NCBI GenBank assembly: GCA_937898445.1
Contig: CALEJY010000141.1
Location: forward strand, 1 to 5,298
Source of the DNA: an uncultured Candidatus Melainabacteria bacterium
Lineage (GTDB): Bacteria; Cyanobacteriota; Vampirovibrionia; Gastranaerophilales; Gastranaerophilaceae
Direction: 5' to 3'
Length of the DNA stretch: 5,298 nt
The notes under the pieces are model-generated. The model was given only the letters and a program-made list of their open reading frames with translations, made no database searches and was not told the origin of the DNA. Below, piece by piece: positions 1 through 5,128 of this stretch. The translations under genes were made by a program, and so were the position numbers. How positions within the stretch are numbered: position 1 is the stretch's first letter; each line of letters begins with the position of its first letter.

Positions 1-438
1 ACCGATTTCTGTTGCTTTTTGTGCCATAGATTTAGTTATATTTATCAATGCTAAGTTGGCTTCGTATGCACGTTGTGCCAATATTGCATCTGCCATATCA
101 ACTGCAGGGTTTACGTTTGATGCTCTTATATATCCGTTTGCGTCTGCATCTGGGTGTCCAGGTCTATAAATTTTATCTCCTAATGTCGGATCTTCTACAC
201 ATCCATTAAACACTACCCCACCTTGCAAATAAGGTAAAGTACCTACCCCAAAAACATCCTCTTTCATCGTATTCATCAAACCGTGAAAAGAAATATCTTC
301 TGTCGCATTCAAAATAGGTATTTTTCTTACGTAATTCGGAGTATCAACGTTCGCAATGTTTTTTGCGTGAATATCCATCCTCAAGCCATGAGCTTTTAAG
401 GCATTTGCTCCGATATTCATTGATTCCATTATACTCAT
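1..438 (-). CDS. flgC: Flagellar basal-body rod protein FlgC (3' end cut by window edge)
   Basis: FlgC is a proximal rod subunit, exported by the flagellar type III apparatus and assembled in the periplasmic or cell-wall-spanning part of the basal body. I translated 146 codons from ATG at 438 to the window edge. The N-terminus has the rod motif NIANVDTPNYVRK (residues 27-39). The FlgC signature YRPGHPDADANGYIR lies at 91-105, followed by SNVNP (107-111) and the C-terminal helix QRAYEANLALINITKSM (122-138). The visible end, KATEIG, is where family members typically finish with one more residue, so almost nothing is missing. The start at 438 is supported by AAAGG on the minus strand (447-451), eight bases upstream; ATGs at codons 4 and 7 are less well placed. 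It lies 69 bp downstream of flgB and is probably in the same transcript. A single Cys (80) is present. Identification is firm. Confidence 0.96.
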   Translation of the reverse strand, partial: MSIMESMNIGANALKAHGLRMDIHAKNIANVDTPNYVRKIPILNATEDISFHGLMNTMKEDVFGVGTLPYLQGGVVFNGCVEDPTLGDKIYRPGHPDADANGYIRASNVNPAVDMADAILAQRAYEANLALINITKSMAQKATEIG

Positions 439-470
439 AATTTACGCCTTTCTTTGTGTTGTAATAGAAA

Positions 471-500
471 CCATCTCCCAACTGAGGTTAGAGGAGAGTT
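471..500. repeat. Short hairpin-forming C/T-rich fragment between flgB and flgC, possible REP-like remnant
   Basis: The 69 bp flgB-flgC spacer holds an imperfect stem: TCTCC (474-478) pairs with GGAGA (493-497), and inner AAC (480-482) pairs with GTT (487-489) around a TGAG loop. On the minus strand it reads as CTCTCC, then CCTC, then GGGAGATGG. This resembles the more GC-rich segment at 877-923, also within this operon. There is no T-run on either side, so it is not an intrinsic terminator. The link to a dispersed repeat family is inference from base composition and layout only. Confidence 0.4.
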
Positions 501-507
501 TTAGTTA

Positions 508-855
508 TTACTTACCGACATTTATAACTGTTTTCATCTCTGTAATTATATTAGACATTCTTCTCGTTGCCATCGTATAAAGAAGTGAGTTTTCTTGTAA
601 TTCCATCAATTCATTTGCTGGATCGATTTCTTCATAAGTTTGTTCATCAATTACACCTGATGGTCCTAACTTTTCAGACAATTTTGTTTCTAAAGGACTG
701 TTCATTGAATTTAAGTAATCACCAAAATTCACATCACGACGAACATAACCCGGAGTATCCATATTGGCAAGGTTTGAACCCAAAGCTCTTTGTCTTTGAG
801 TAATCAAATCCATCATCAATGTAACTTTTCCCATATTGTCTAGTGATGTAAACAT
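508..855 (-). CDS. flgB: Flagellar basal-body rod protein FlgB
   Basis: FlgB is a proximal rod component that, with FlgC, FlgF and FlgG, forms the drive shaft connecting the MS ring to the hook. The 115-residue product carries the conserved rod-family N-terminal motif SNLANMDTPGYVRRDVNF at 27-44, preceded by a helical segment. The C-terminal helix begins at PANELMELQEN (79-89) and ends in TVINVGK, the usual FlgB ending. At 115 residues it is shorter than E. coli FlgB (about 138), with the loss in the variable middle between about residues 45 and 78. The start is supported by AAAGGA on the minus strand (861-866) with a five-base spacer. It contains no cysteine. It lies 122 bp after flgG and 69 bp before flgC, in the same direction. 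Identification is firm. Confidence 0.95.
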   Translation of the reverse strand: MFTSLDNMGKVTLMMDLITQRQRALGSNLANMDTPGYVRRDVNFGDYLNSMNSPLETKLSEKLGPSGVIDEQTYEEIDPANELMELQENSLLYTMATRRMSNIITEMKTVINVGK

Positions 856-876
856 TTTTGTCCTTTCTTTTCATTT

Positions 877-923
877 CCTTCGCCACGTCGGGGAGAGGGT
901 GGCACAGGGTGACAGGTGAGGGG
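877..923. repeat. GC-rich, G-skewed REP-like segment between flgG and flgB
   Basis: In this 47-base stretch 33 bases are G or C (about 70%), with 23 G and only 10 C on the plus strand. It is a sharp island in AT-rich surroundings. Two alternative stems are visible: GCCAC (882-886) with GTGGC (899-903), perfect over 5 bp; and CCTTCGCC (877-884) with GGAGAGGG (892-899), six of eight pairs, like a decayed palindrome. The part from 898 to 923 has three degenerate GGTG-containing units. Read on the minus strand it has the CCCTCACC...CCCTCTCCCC-loop-GG layout of common dispersed intergenic palindromic repeats. Family membership is inference. Confidence 0.5.
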
Positions 924-942
924 AATTTTCCTCTTTTATTTA

Positions 943-977
943 TTCCGCATGAATGCAGAACATATAGCTAACGCTAT
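943..977. other. Two adjacent small hairpins just after flgG
   Basis: Immediately after the flgG stop codon on the minus strand come two stems. ATAGC (964-968) pairs with GCTAT (973-977) around TAAC. TTCCGCA (943-949) pairs with TGCAGAA (954-960) around TGAA, with one G-T wobble when read as minus-strand RNA. Neither is followed by a T-run in the direction of transcription, so termination is unlikely. They could protect or process the upstream flgF-flgG part of the message, which is inference. Confidence 0.4.
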
Positions 978-1691
978 CTATTCTCTAATGTTAATTGCCT
1001 TGTTATACATATCATCAACAACCTTCATCATACGTGTACTTGCCAACAAAGAGGCATTTAGTCTTAACATATCAGAAGTTGAAGAATAGATATTAGTATT
1101 AGAATTTTCAATGTTGTTTTGGCAGAAACAATTGTGATTTCTAACCAACATCGGATCACCTGAATCTGCAGTTGCAACGAGCTTATTCATACCTCTTTGT
1201 TCAAGATTTTCTTGAGAAGCAAATCTAACAAGAGGAATTGTCCCCAACTTTTTAGGTTTTGTATTTGCTGCATCATAAGAATAAACTTCACCATTCGGTT
1301 TAATTTCGAATTTATAACAGTTTGCAGGGATTTTAATTCCTTCACCAACAATCCAATCATCTGTAGTTACAAGATAACCGTCTTTTCCTTGCTTGAATGC
1401 ACCATCTCTTGTGTATGCAACTTCGCCTTCCGGAGAAACCACCGGAATATAGCCTGTTCCGTCAATTGCGACATCATACGGATTGCTTGTAACCTGAATT
1501 GAACCTTGACGAGTTTCTGTTCTTATTGCTCCTGTCAAATATCCGTCTTCGTTAAGCATTTGTTCAAAAGTTACTGTTTTGTAACCTTTTGTGTTCATAT
1601 TCGCAAGATTATTAGCAACATAACCCAGTTTTTCAAACTGAGTTGTTACGTTACTTACACTTTTTCTTACAATACCTTGCATACTGTACAT
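978..1691 (-). CDS. flgG: Flagellar basal-body rod protein, FlgG-like (distal rod)
   Basis: A hook/basal-body family protein of 237 residues, most like the distal rod protein FlgG. The N-terminal rod motif ANNLANMNTKGYK lies at 26-38. The central block has QGSIQVTSNPYDVAIDG (62-78) and YTRDGAFK (93-100), matching the 'QGxxxxTxNPxDxAIxG' and 'TRDGxF' motifs of FlgG/FlgF proteins. ENLEQRGMN (161-169) and IENSNTN (194-200) precede the C-terminal helix. It is slightly shorter than typical FlgG (about 260). The start at 1691 is supported by AGAGG on the minus strand (1701-1705), nine bases upstream; Met4 is an alternative start. That ribosome binding site lies just beyond the flgF stop, so translational coupling is likely. 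Oddities are GYIPV in place of the usual GFF after the IDG block, and three cysteines (125, 188, 190). FlgG is chosen over FlgF from the C-terminal features and gene order. Confidence 0.88.
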   Translation of the reverse strand: MYSMQGIVRKSVSNVTTQFEKLGYVANNLANMNTKGYKTVTFEQMLNEDGYLTGAIRTETRQGSIQVTSNPYDVAIDGTGYIPVVSPEGEVAYTRDGAFKQGKDGYLVTTDDWIVGEGIKIPANCYKFEIKPNGEVYSYDAANTKPKKLGTIPLVRFASQENLEQRGMNKLVATADSGDPMLVRNHNCFCQNNIENSNTNIYSSTSDMLRLNASLLASTRMMKVVDDMYNKAINIRE

Positions 1692-1707
1692 AATTAATTA
1701 CCTCTTA

Positions 1708-2406
1708 TTATGAAGTTGTTCCCAACTGGGAAATCACTTTTTGTAAATTTTGGTTTTGAATCATAAAAATTTGTCTGTTTGCTTCAAAGTTCCTAATTAC
1801 CGGCATCATTGAAATAAACTCGTTTTGCAAAGCTACGTTTGAATATTCATTGTAACCTTGTTTTACTTGCGGATCCATTACCAAAACTCCGTTTGTATCT
1901 ACAACACCAATACATCCGGCTTGTTCAAACTTGTTAGTTTTTCTATTCAAAACACTAACCATACCTTTTGCGTTAACTTTTACATCTTCAATCTTTTCCG
2001 GTACAATCGGAAGTTTTATTGGAGTTCCTGCATTAGAAAGCACTTGCCCGTCTTCTAATGTCAAAAGATTTCCTGATTTATCTAGTTTAAAACGCCCATC
2101 ACGAGTTAATTTCACACCTTCTGCAGTTTGGGTTTGAAAATAACCTTTGTTAGCTAACGCCAAATCAAGAGGGTTATCAGACATAGCAATACGACCGACT
2201 TTATCATCAATTGTTTGAGAAAGTCCATGTATGCCAATATATTCGGTAAAAGAAGAAACGATAGGGTCTTTTCTTTGATAACCGATTTTATCAAACCCAG
2301 TTACGTTTTCGTTGTACATACCGATTAATTCACTTTGAACATGCATTGCCCTAAGCGATGCCGTTAAGCCTTTTTCACAGTATCTAATTCCACCGTTAAT
2401 TTTCAT
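1708..2406 (-). CDS. flgF: Flagellar basal-body rod protein, FlgF-like
   Basis: A 232-residue hook/basal-body family protein, probably the FlgF-type rod subunit. The central block is clear: GRIAMSDNPLDLALANKGYF (71-90), then KLTRDGRFKLDKSGNLLT (99-116) and a GTPIKLP stretch (127-133). The C-terminal part has VKQGYNEYSNVALQNEF (181-197), RNFEANRQIF (205-214) and a final helix, as in FlgF/FlgG. The N-terminal rod motif, normally ANNLANxxTxGYK, is degraded to YNENVTGFDKIGYQRK (31-46). The start ATG at 2406 has AGAGG on the minus strand (2412-2416), five bases upstream. It is the first gene of the rod block, 16 bp before flgG. A sigma-28-like promoter candidate and a long inverted repeat lie upstream. 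Cysteines occur at 10 and 165. The family is certain; the FlgF rather than FlgG label rests on order and divergence. Confidence 0.82.
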   Translation of the reverse strand: MKINGGIRYCEKGLTASLRAMHVQSELIGMYNENVTGFDKIGYQRKDPIVSSFTEYIGIHGLSQTIDDKVGRIAMSDNPLDLALANKGYFQTQTAEGVKLTRDGRFKLDKSGNLLTLEDGQVLSNAGTPIKLPIVPEKIEDVKVNAKGMVSVLNRKTNKFEQAGCIGVVDTNGVLVMDPQVKQGYNEYSNVALQNEFISMMPVIRNFEANRQIFMIQNQNLQKVISQLGTTS

Positions 2407-2419
2407 GACTACCTCTTTT

Positions 2420-2487
2420 TCTAATACAATCGGATAATTACATGTTTATTTCAATAAATACGAAATAAATCATCCATTTGTATTAGA
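2420..2487. repeat. Long imperfect inverted repeat upstream of flgF
   Basis: Arms 2420-2435 and 2472-2487 are inverted copies. Ten bases match perfectly (TCTAATACAA with TTGTATTAGA), then comes a 2-nt mismatch, then four more pairs (GGAT with ATCC). The 36 bp between the arms contain a nested inverted repeat: TTTATT (2445-2450) with AATAAA (2453-2458). There is no T-run after either arm, so it is not a standard terminator. The flgF-proximal arm covers the candidate sigma-28 -10 element and ends at the predicted start of transcription. It could be an operator, a regulatory RNA structure, or a tiny palindromic repeat; I cannot decide which. Confidence 0.55.
2427..2452 (-). promoter_or_regulatory. 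Candidate sigma-28 (FliA/SigD-type) promoter for the flgF-flgG-flgB-flgC operon
   Basis: On the minus strand GAAA (2449-2452) is followed after 14 bases by TCCGATTG (2427-2434). The sigma-28 consensus is TAAA, 14-16 bases, then GCCGATAA/T, so the CCGAT core and three of four -35 bases match. Predicted transcription starts near 2420, giving a leader of about 14 nt that still includes the flgF ribosome binding site. A competing sigma-70 candidate is TTGACT (2517-2522) with TAAATT (2495-2500), spacing 16. In Bacillus subtilis the related flhO-flhP rod genes are SigD-dependent, which makes the sigma-28 reading reasonable. Confidence 0.45.
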
Positions 2488-2525
2488 TGTCATGAATTTA
2501 ATTATATTTTTTTCAAAGTCAACAT

Positions 2526-2771
2526 TTATTCAATTATTTGATAAAGAGTTGGAGCTTCTTGAACAGAAACATTATTTGCCGGAACTTTCAAAACTTTCGC
2601 ACAAACCGTTCTATTCGCATATTCTATACGAATTTCATCCCCTTCTTTAATTTGTTTTGCAGGTTTTGCAGGATTACCGTTTACAAAAACTCTCCCTGTA
2701 TCAGAAACCTCATTTGCAACTGTTCTTCTTTTTATTAATCTTGAAACTTTTAAAAACTTATCTAATCTCAT
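2526..2771 (-). CDS. rqcP: RNA-binding S4-domain protein RqcP (YabO family)
   Basis: The 81-residue product is a single S4 RNA-binding domain protein of the RqcP/YabO (Hsp15-related) family. In Bacillus RqcP works with RqcH on obstructed 50S subunits, holding the P-site tRNA so that alanine tails can be added to stalled nascent chains for degradation. The S4 signature RLDKFLKVSRLIKRRT (2-17) is nearly identical to that of Bacillus YabO as remembered. It is followed by the S4 beta-hairpin block, residues 26-47, with GRVFVNG and KEGDEI. Length matches the family (about 80-90). The start at 2771 is set by AAAAGGAGA on the minus strand, GGAG at 2777-2780, five bases upstream. It is divergent from the metallophosphoesterase gene and 119 bp upstream of flgF on the same strand. 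Read-through into the flagellar genes is possible, as no terminator is evident between them. Confidence 0.93.
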   Translation of the reverse strand: MRLDKFLKVSRLIKRRTVANEVSDTGRVFVNGNPAKPAKQIKEGDEIRIEYANRTVCAKVLKVPANNVSVQEAPTLYQIIE

Positions 2772-2781
2772 ATTATCTCCT

Positions 2782-2810
2782 TTTACTTATATTATAATTT
2801 ATGATATAAT
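2782..2810 (+). promoter_or_regulatory. Sigma-70 promoter with extended -10 for the metallophosphoesterase gene
   Basis: A perfect TATAAT at 2805-2810 is preceded by TG at 2802-2803, one base from the hexamer, forming an extended -10. TTTACT (2782-2787) lies exactly 17 bp upstream and matches TTGACA at four of six positions. Predicted transcription starts near 2817, only about 11 nt before the ATG at 2828. The AGAGGG ribosome binding site (2817-2822) would then sit at the extreme 5' end of the message. Confidence 0.7.
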
Positions 2811-2817
2811 TTGTCTA
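2791..2817 (-). promoter_or_regulatory. Candidate promoter for rqcP, overlapping the divergent promoter
   Basis: On the minus strand TATAAT lies at 2791-2796 and TAGACA (five of six matches to TTGACA) at 2812-2817, with a short 15 bp spacer. TAATAT (2789-2794) would give 17 bp but is a weaker -10. Initiation would fall near 2784, a leader of about 13 nt that includes the GGAG site. Its elements interleave with those of the plus-strand promoter at 2782-2810. Confidence 0.5.
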
Positions 2818-2827
2818 GAGGGTATAA

Positions 2828-3628
2828 ATGATAAAGAAAATATTTTTAACCATAATTACATTATTATTCATTCAAACAATAACAAATGCAGCAACTATAA
2901 AATTTGTACAAGTTACAGATAGCCACTATATTGCAAATGATCAATACAGAACTGAAACTTTGCAAAAAGCAGTAAATAATATTAACGACGAAAAAGATAT
3001 TGCTTTTGTTGTTTTTACAGGTGACAATATAGATTCGCCTAAGGAAGAATATCTTCCTGATTTTGTCAAAACAATTAATAAATTAAAAATCCCATATTAT
3101 TTGGTAATCGGTAATCACGACGTATTCAAAAACAACGGACTTTCTAAAAAGCATTATCTTGAAATCGTAAAAGACAACAACTGTTTTTACAAATACAAAA
3201 CACCGAATTATGTATTTAAGAAAAACGGATTTGTATTTATAGTTTTGGATGGCGCAAAAGAAGTTATTCCGGGTTCTAACGGGTATTATAAAGAAAATAC
3301 TCTAAAATGGCTTGACAAACAATTAACCAAATACAAAAATGATCCTGTAATAATTTTCCAACACTTCCCAGTTGTTATGGCTAAAGAAATTCCATCACAT
3401 AGCGTTTATAAAAAAGAAAATTATCTTGATGTAATAGACAAACACGACAACGTAATTTCTGTTGTGGCAGGACATTTGCACGCAAATGGCGAAGTTATGA
3501 GAAATGGAGTTTACCATATTACATCACCTACACTTATTGGCGAACCTCCTGTTTATAAGGTAATCACAGTTGTTACAACAAAAGGATTTTCTCCAATGAT
3601 ATACACTGAACTTAAAGAAGTTCAATAA
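2828..3628 (+). CDS. Secreted calcineurin-like metallophosphoesterase
   Basis: A 266-residue phosphoesterase of the calcineurin-like (dinuclear metal) superfamily, probably acting outside the cytoplasm. Residues 1-22 form a signal peptide: KK, a hydrophobic run to about 18, and a TNAA cleavage region. There is no lipobox cysteine, so it is not an obvious lipoprotein. The metal-binding motifs are present in order: D-x-H (D31, H33), GDN (65-67), GNHD (95-98), the histidine of QHFP (H179) and GHLH (215-218). An intact active site is therefore expected. The substrate cannot be told; phosphodiesters or phosphomonoesters such as nucleotides are possible. AGAGGG (2817-2822), five bases upstream, sets the start. 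It is transcribed divergently from rqcP. A perfect 7 bp hairpin (3607-3624) lies over the last codons. Confidence 0.9.
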   Translation: MIKKIFLTIITLLFIQTITNAATIKFVQVTDSHYIANDQYRTETLQKAVNNINDEKDIAFVVFTGDNIDSPKEEYLPDFVKTINKLKIPYYLVIGNHDVFKNNGLSKKHYLEIVKDNNCFYKYKTPNYVFKKNGFVFIVLDGAKEVIPGSNGYYKENTLKWLDKQLTKYKNDPVIIFQHFPVVMAKEIPSHSVYKKENYLDVIDKHDNVISVVAGHLHANGEVMRNGVYHITSPTLIGEPPVYKVITVVTTKGFSPMIYTELKEVQ

Positions 3629-3649
3629 TCAATAGGATTGCATTTTTTT
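3607..3649 (+). terminator. Possible weak terminator after the metallophosphoesterase gene
   Basis: TGAACTT (3607-3613) pairs perfectly with AAGTTCA (3618-3624) around AAAG, at the very end of the coding region. Seven Ts follow at 3643-3649, but 18 bases downstream, which is too far for a standard intrinsic terminator. A short CAAT/ATTG stem (3630-3633, 3637-3640) sits nearer the T-run but is weak. Partial read-through into the next gene is plausible. Confidence 0.25.
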
Positions 3650-3666
3650 ATTAAAAATACTATAAT
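3638..3666 (+). promoter_or_regulatory. Candidate sigma-70 promoter for the CorC-family gene
   Basis: A perfect TATAAT at 3661-3666 has TTGCAT (3638-3643) exactly 17 bp upstream; the -35 keeps only the TTG of TTGACA. Transcription would start near 3673, with a leader of about 33 nt. This allows the CorC-family gene to be expressed separately from the metallophosphoesterase gene. Confidence 0.5.
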
Positions 3667-3705
3667 TAGAAAAGATATAAGAAGGATAATAGGAAAATAA
3701 TATAA

Positions 3706-5070
3706 ATGGATAATTCCGGTAATACAATATTTAATTTGTTTGTTATAGCGTTTTTACTATTTTCAAACGGTTTTTTCGTAGCATCTGAATTTGCTATGGT
3801 AAAAGTTCGAAAAACAAGAATTGAACAACTCACAAACGAAGGTAATTTCAACGCAAAAATTGCACTAGAAGCTCTAAAAGATTTAGATAAATTTATTGCG
3901 GCAGTTCAATTAGGTGTAACAATTTCAAGTATCGGCTTAGGTTGGGTTGGCGAAGGCACACTTGCTCGAATTATTGAACCGATATTTGCATTCTTACCGG
4001 GAATTGGCAAAAATATAGCAACACATACTGCTTCTGTATCAATTGCATTCGCTTTAATCACTTTTTTCCACGTTGTATTGGGCGAACTTATTCCAAAATC
4101 TATTGCGCTTGAATACACAGAAAAAACAGCTTTGTTAGTCGCAAGACCAATGCAAATTTTGACATTCTTCTTCAATCCGTTTATTTGGTTGTTGAACGGT
4201 TTTGGCAATCTTGTATTAAAACTCTTGCACATACCACATTCACATAAAGGTTCGCTTGTTCACTCAACAGAAGAACTTGATATGCTTGTAAACGCAAGCT
4301 ATGACGGCGGAGTTTTGAACGAAACAGAAAAAGATATGTTGCATAACGTATTCAAGTTTTCTGATTTGACCGCAAAACAAGTTATGGTTCCGAGAACTGA
4401 TATGATTTGTATTCCGATTGATATGCCACTAGAAGAATTAAACAAACTTGCAGAAGAAAACCAATATACAAGATATCCGGTTTATGAAGATGATATTGAT
4501 CATATTATAGGATTGGTTCACGTAAAAGATTTGTATTCTTTGTCTGTAAAAGATGAAGTTTGCCCGATTTCAAAGATTTTGAGAGATGTTTTATTAGTTC
4601 CTGAAACAATTACAATGGATAATTTGGTTTTGGAATTTAAAAAGCGCAAAGGTCAAATGGCAATTGTAGTTGACGAATTTGGCGGAACATCAGGGCTTGT
4701 GACATTGGAAGATGTTATTGAAGAAATCTTCGGCGATGTTCAAGATGAATTTGACGTTGAAGAAGAAGTTACAGACGAAATCAAAGAAGTTGCACCAAAT
4801 ACATATATTGCAAATTCAATGATGAGATTGGATGAATTTGCAGAATTTTTCGGAATTAACGAAAAAGATATTGATGATGACGATATTGATACAATCGGCG
4901 GATTAGTTGTAAAACAATTGGGAAGATTGGCTCAAGTAAATGATACTGCGACATTCAACAATATAACTTTTGTAGTAAAAGAAGTTGATGGCGCAAGAAT
5001 TACAAAACTAGAAATCATCAAACACGACGAAACCAAACCTGATGAAGACAAGAAGGAAGAAGAAGTTTAG
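3706..5070 (+). CDS. CNNM/CorC (hemolysin C, TlyC) family membrane protein, probable divalent-cation exporter
   Basis: The 454-residue product has the full family architecture. A DUF21/CNNM membrane domain covers about 1-190, with hydrophobic spans near 7-28, 66-80, 110-127 and 142-172, and the conserved GELIPKS (126-132). Two CBS domains follow: about 221-281, starting at VMVPRTDM (227-234 region), and about 288-345, with VVDEFGGTSGLVTLEDVIEE at 321-340. A CorC_HlyC cytoplasmic domain covers about 365-440. Relatives in the CNNM/CorC family export Mg2+, probably by Na+ exchange, with the CBS pair sensing Mg-ATP; others were first named hemolysins without good evidence for toxin activity. The tail after 440 is short and very acidic. 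The upstream AGGA (3691-3694) is a weak ribosome site 11 bases from ATG; the next Met (31) would delete the first membrane span, so 3706 is preferred. The gene ends 18 bp before a strong terminator. Confidence 0.93.
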   Translation: MDNSGNTIFNLFVIAFLLFSNGFFVASEFAMVKVRKTRIEQLTNEGNFNAKIALEALKDLDKFIAAVQLGVTISSIGLGWVGEGTLARIIEPIFAFLPGIGKNIATHTASVSIAFALITFFHVVLGELIPKSIALEYTEKTALLVARPMQILTFFFNPFIWLLNGFGNLVLKLLHIPHSHKGSLVHSTEELDMLVNASYDGGVLNETEKDMLHNVFKFSDLTAKQVMVPRTDMICIPIDMPLEELNKLAEENQYTRYPVYEDDIDHIIGLVHVKDLYSLSVKDEVCPISKILRDVLLVPETITMDNLVLEFKKRKGQMAIVVDEFGGTSGLVTLEDVIEEIFGDVQDEFDVEEEVTDEIKEVAPNTYIANSMMRLDEFAEFFGINEKDIDDDDIDTIGGLVVKQLGRLAQVNDTATFNNITFVVKEVDGARITKLEIIKHDETKPDEDKKEEEV

Positions 5071-5087
5071 ATAGATTGATTAAATTG

Positions 5088-5122
5088 AAAAGGGTGAAGT
5101 TTGTTTGAACTTCACCTTTTTT
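5088..5122 (+). terminator. Intrinsic terminator after the CorC-family gene, probably bidirectional
   Basis: GGTGAAGTT (5093-5101) pairs perfectly with AACTTCACC (5108-5116) around a six-base loop. The stem extends outward by one G-T wobble and four A-T pairs. Six Ts follow at 5117-5122. On the minus strand the stem is followed by four Ts (complement of 5088-5091), so it could also stop the convergent reading frame that ends at 5129. Confidence 0.92.
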
Positions 5123-5128
5123 ATTTCT

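Noticed and set aside
567..803. Plus-strand open frame inside flgB
   Set aside because: It lies wholly antisense to a firmly identified FlgB gene, has no ribosome binding site and no recognisable protein features.
877..923. CRISPR or tandem repeat array suggested by recurring GGTG units
   Set aside because: The units are too short and irregular, with no constant repeat or spacer length and no cas genes nearby.
1197..1697. Two plus-strand open frames opposite the flgG-like gene
   Set aside because: Cys/Phe/Ile-rich translations typical of the antisense of AT-rich coding DNA; the minus strand encodes an unmistakable rod protein.
1858..2137. Overlapping plus-strand open frames opposite the flgF-like gene
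   Set aside because: Antisense shadows of the rod gene; the two overlap each other and neither resembles a known protein.
2501..2522. TTGACT with a perfect TATAAT upstream of flgF
   Set aside because: The two boxes are only 10 bp apart, too close to be one sigma-70 promoter; only the poorer TAAATT has acceptable spacing from TTGACT.
2538..2738. Plus-strand open frame opposite rqcP
   Set aside because: Fully contained within a clear S4-domain gene and of shadow-type composition.
3666..3851. Minus-strand 61-codon frame with a hydrophobic C-terminus
   Set aside because: Overlaps the promoter and N-terminal membrane segment of the CorC-family gene; the hydrophobic look comes from AT-rich antisense sequence.
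3906..4232. Minus-strand 108-codon frame opposite the CorC-family gene
   Set aside because: Antisense to the conserved DUF21 domain, with no supported start.
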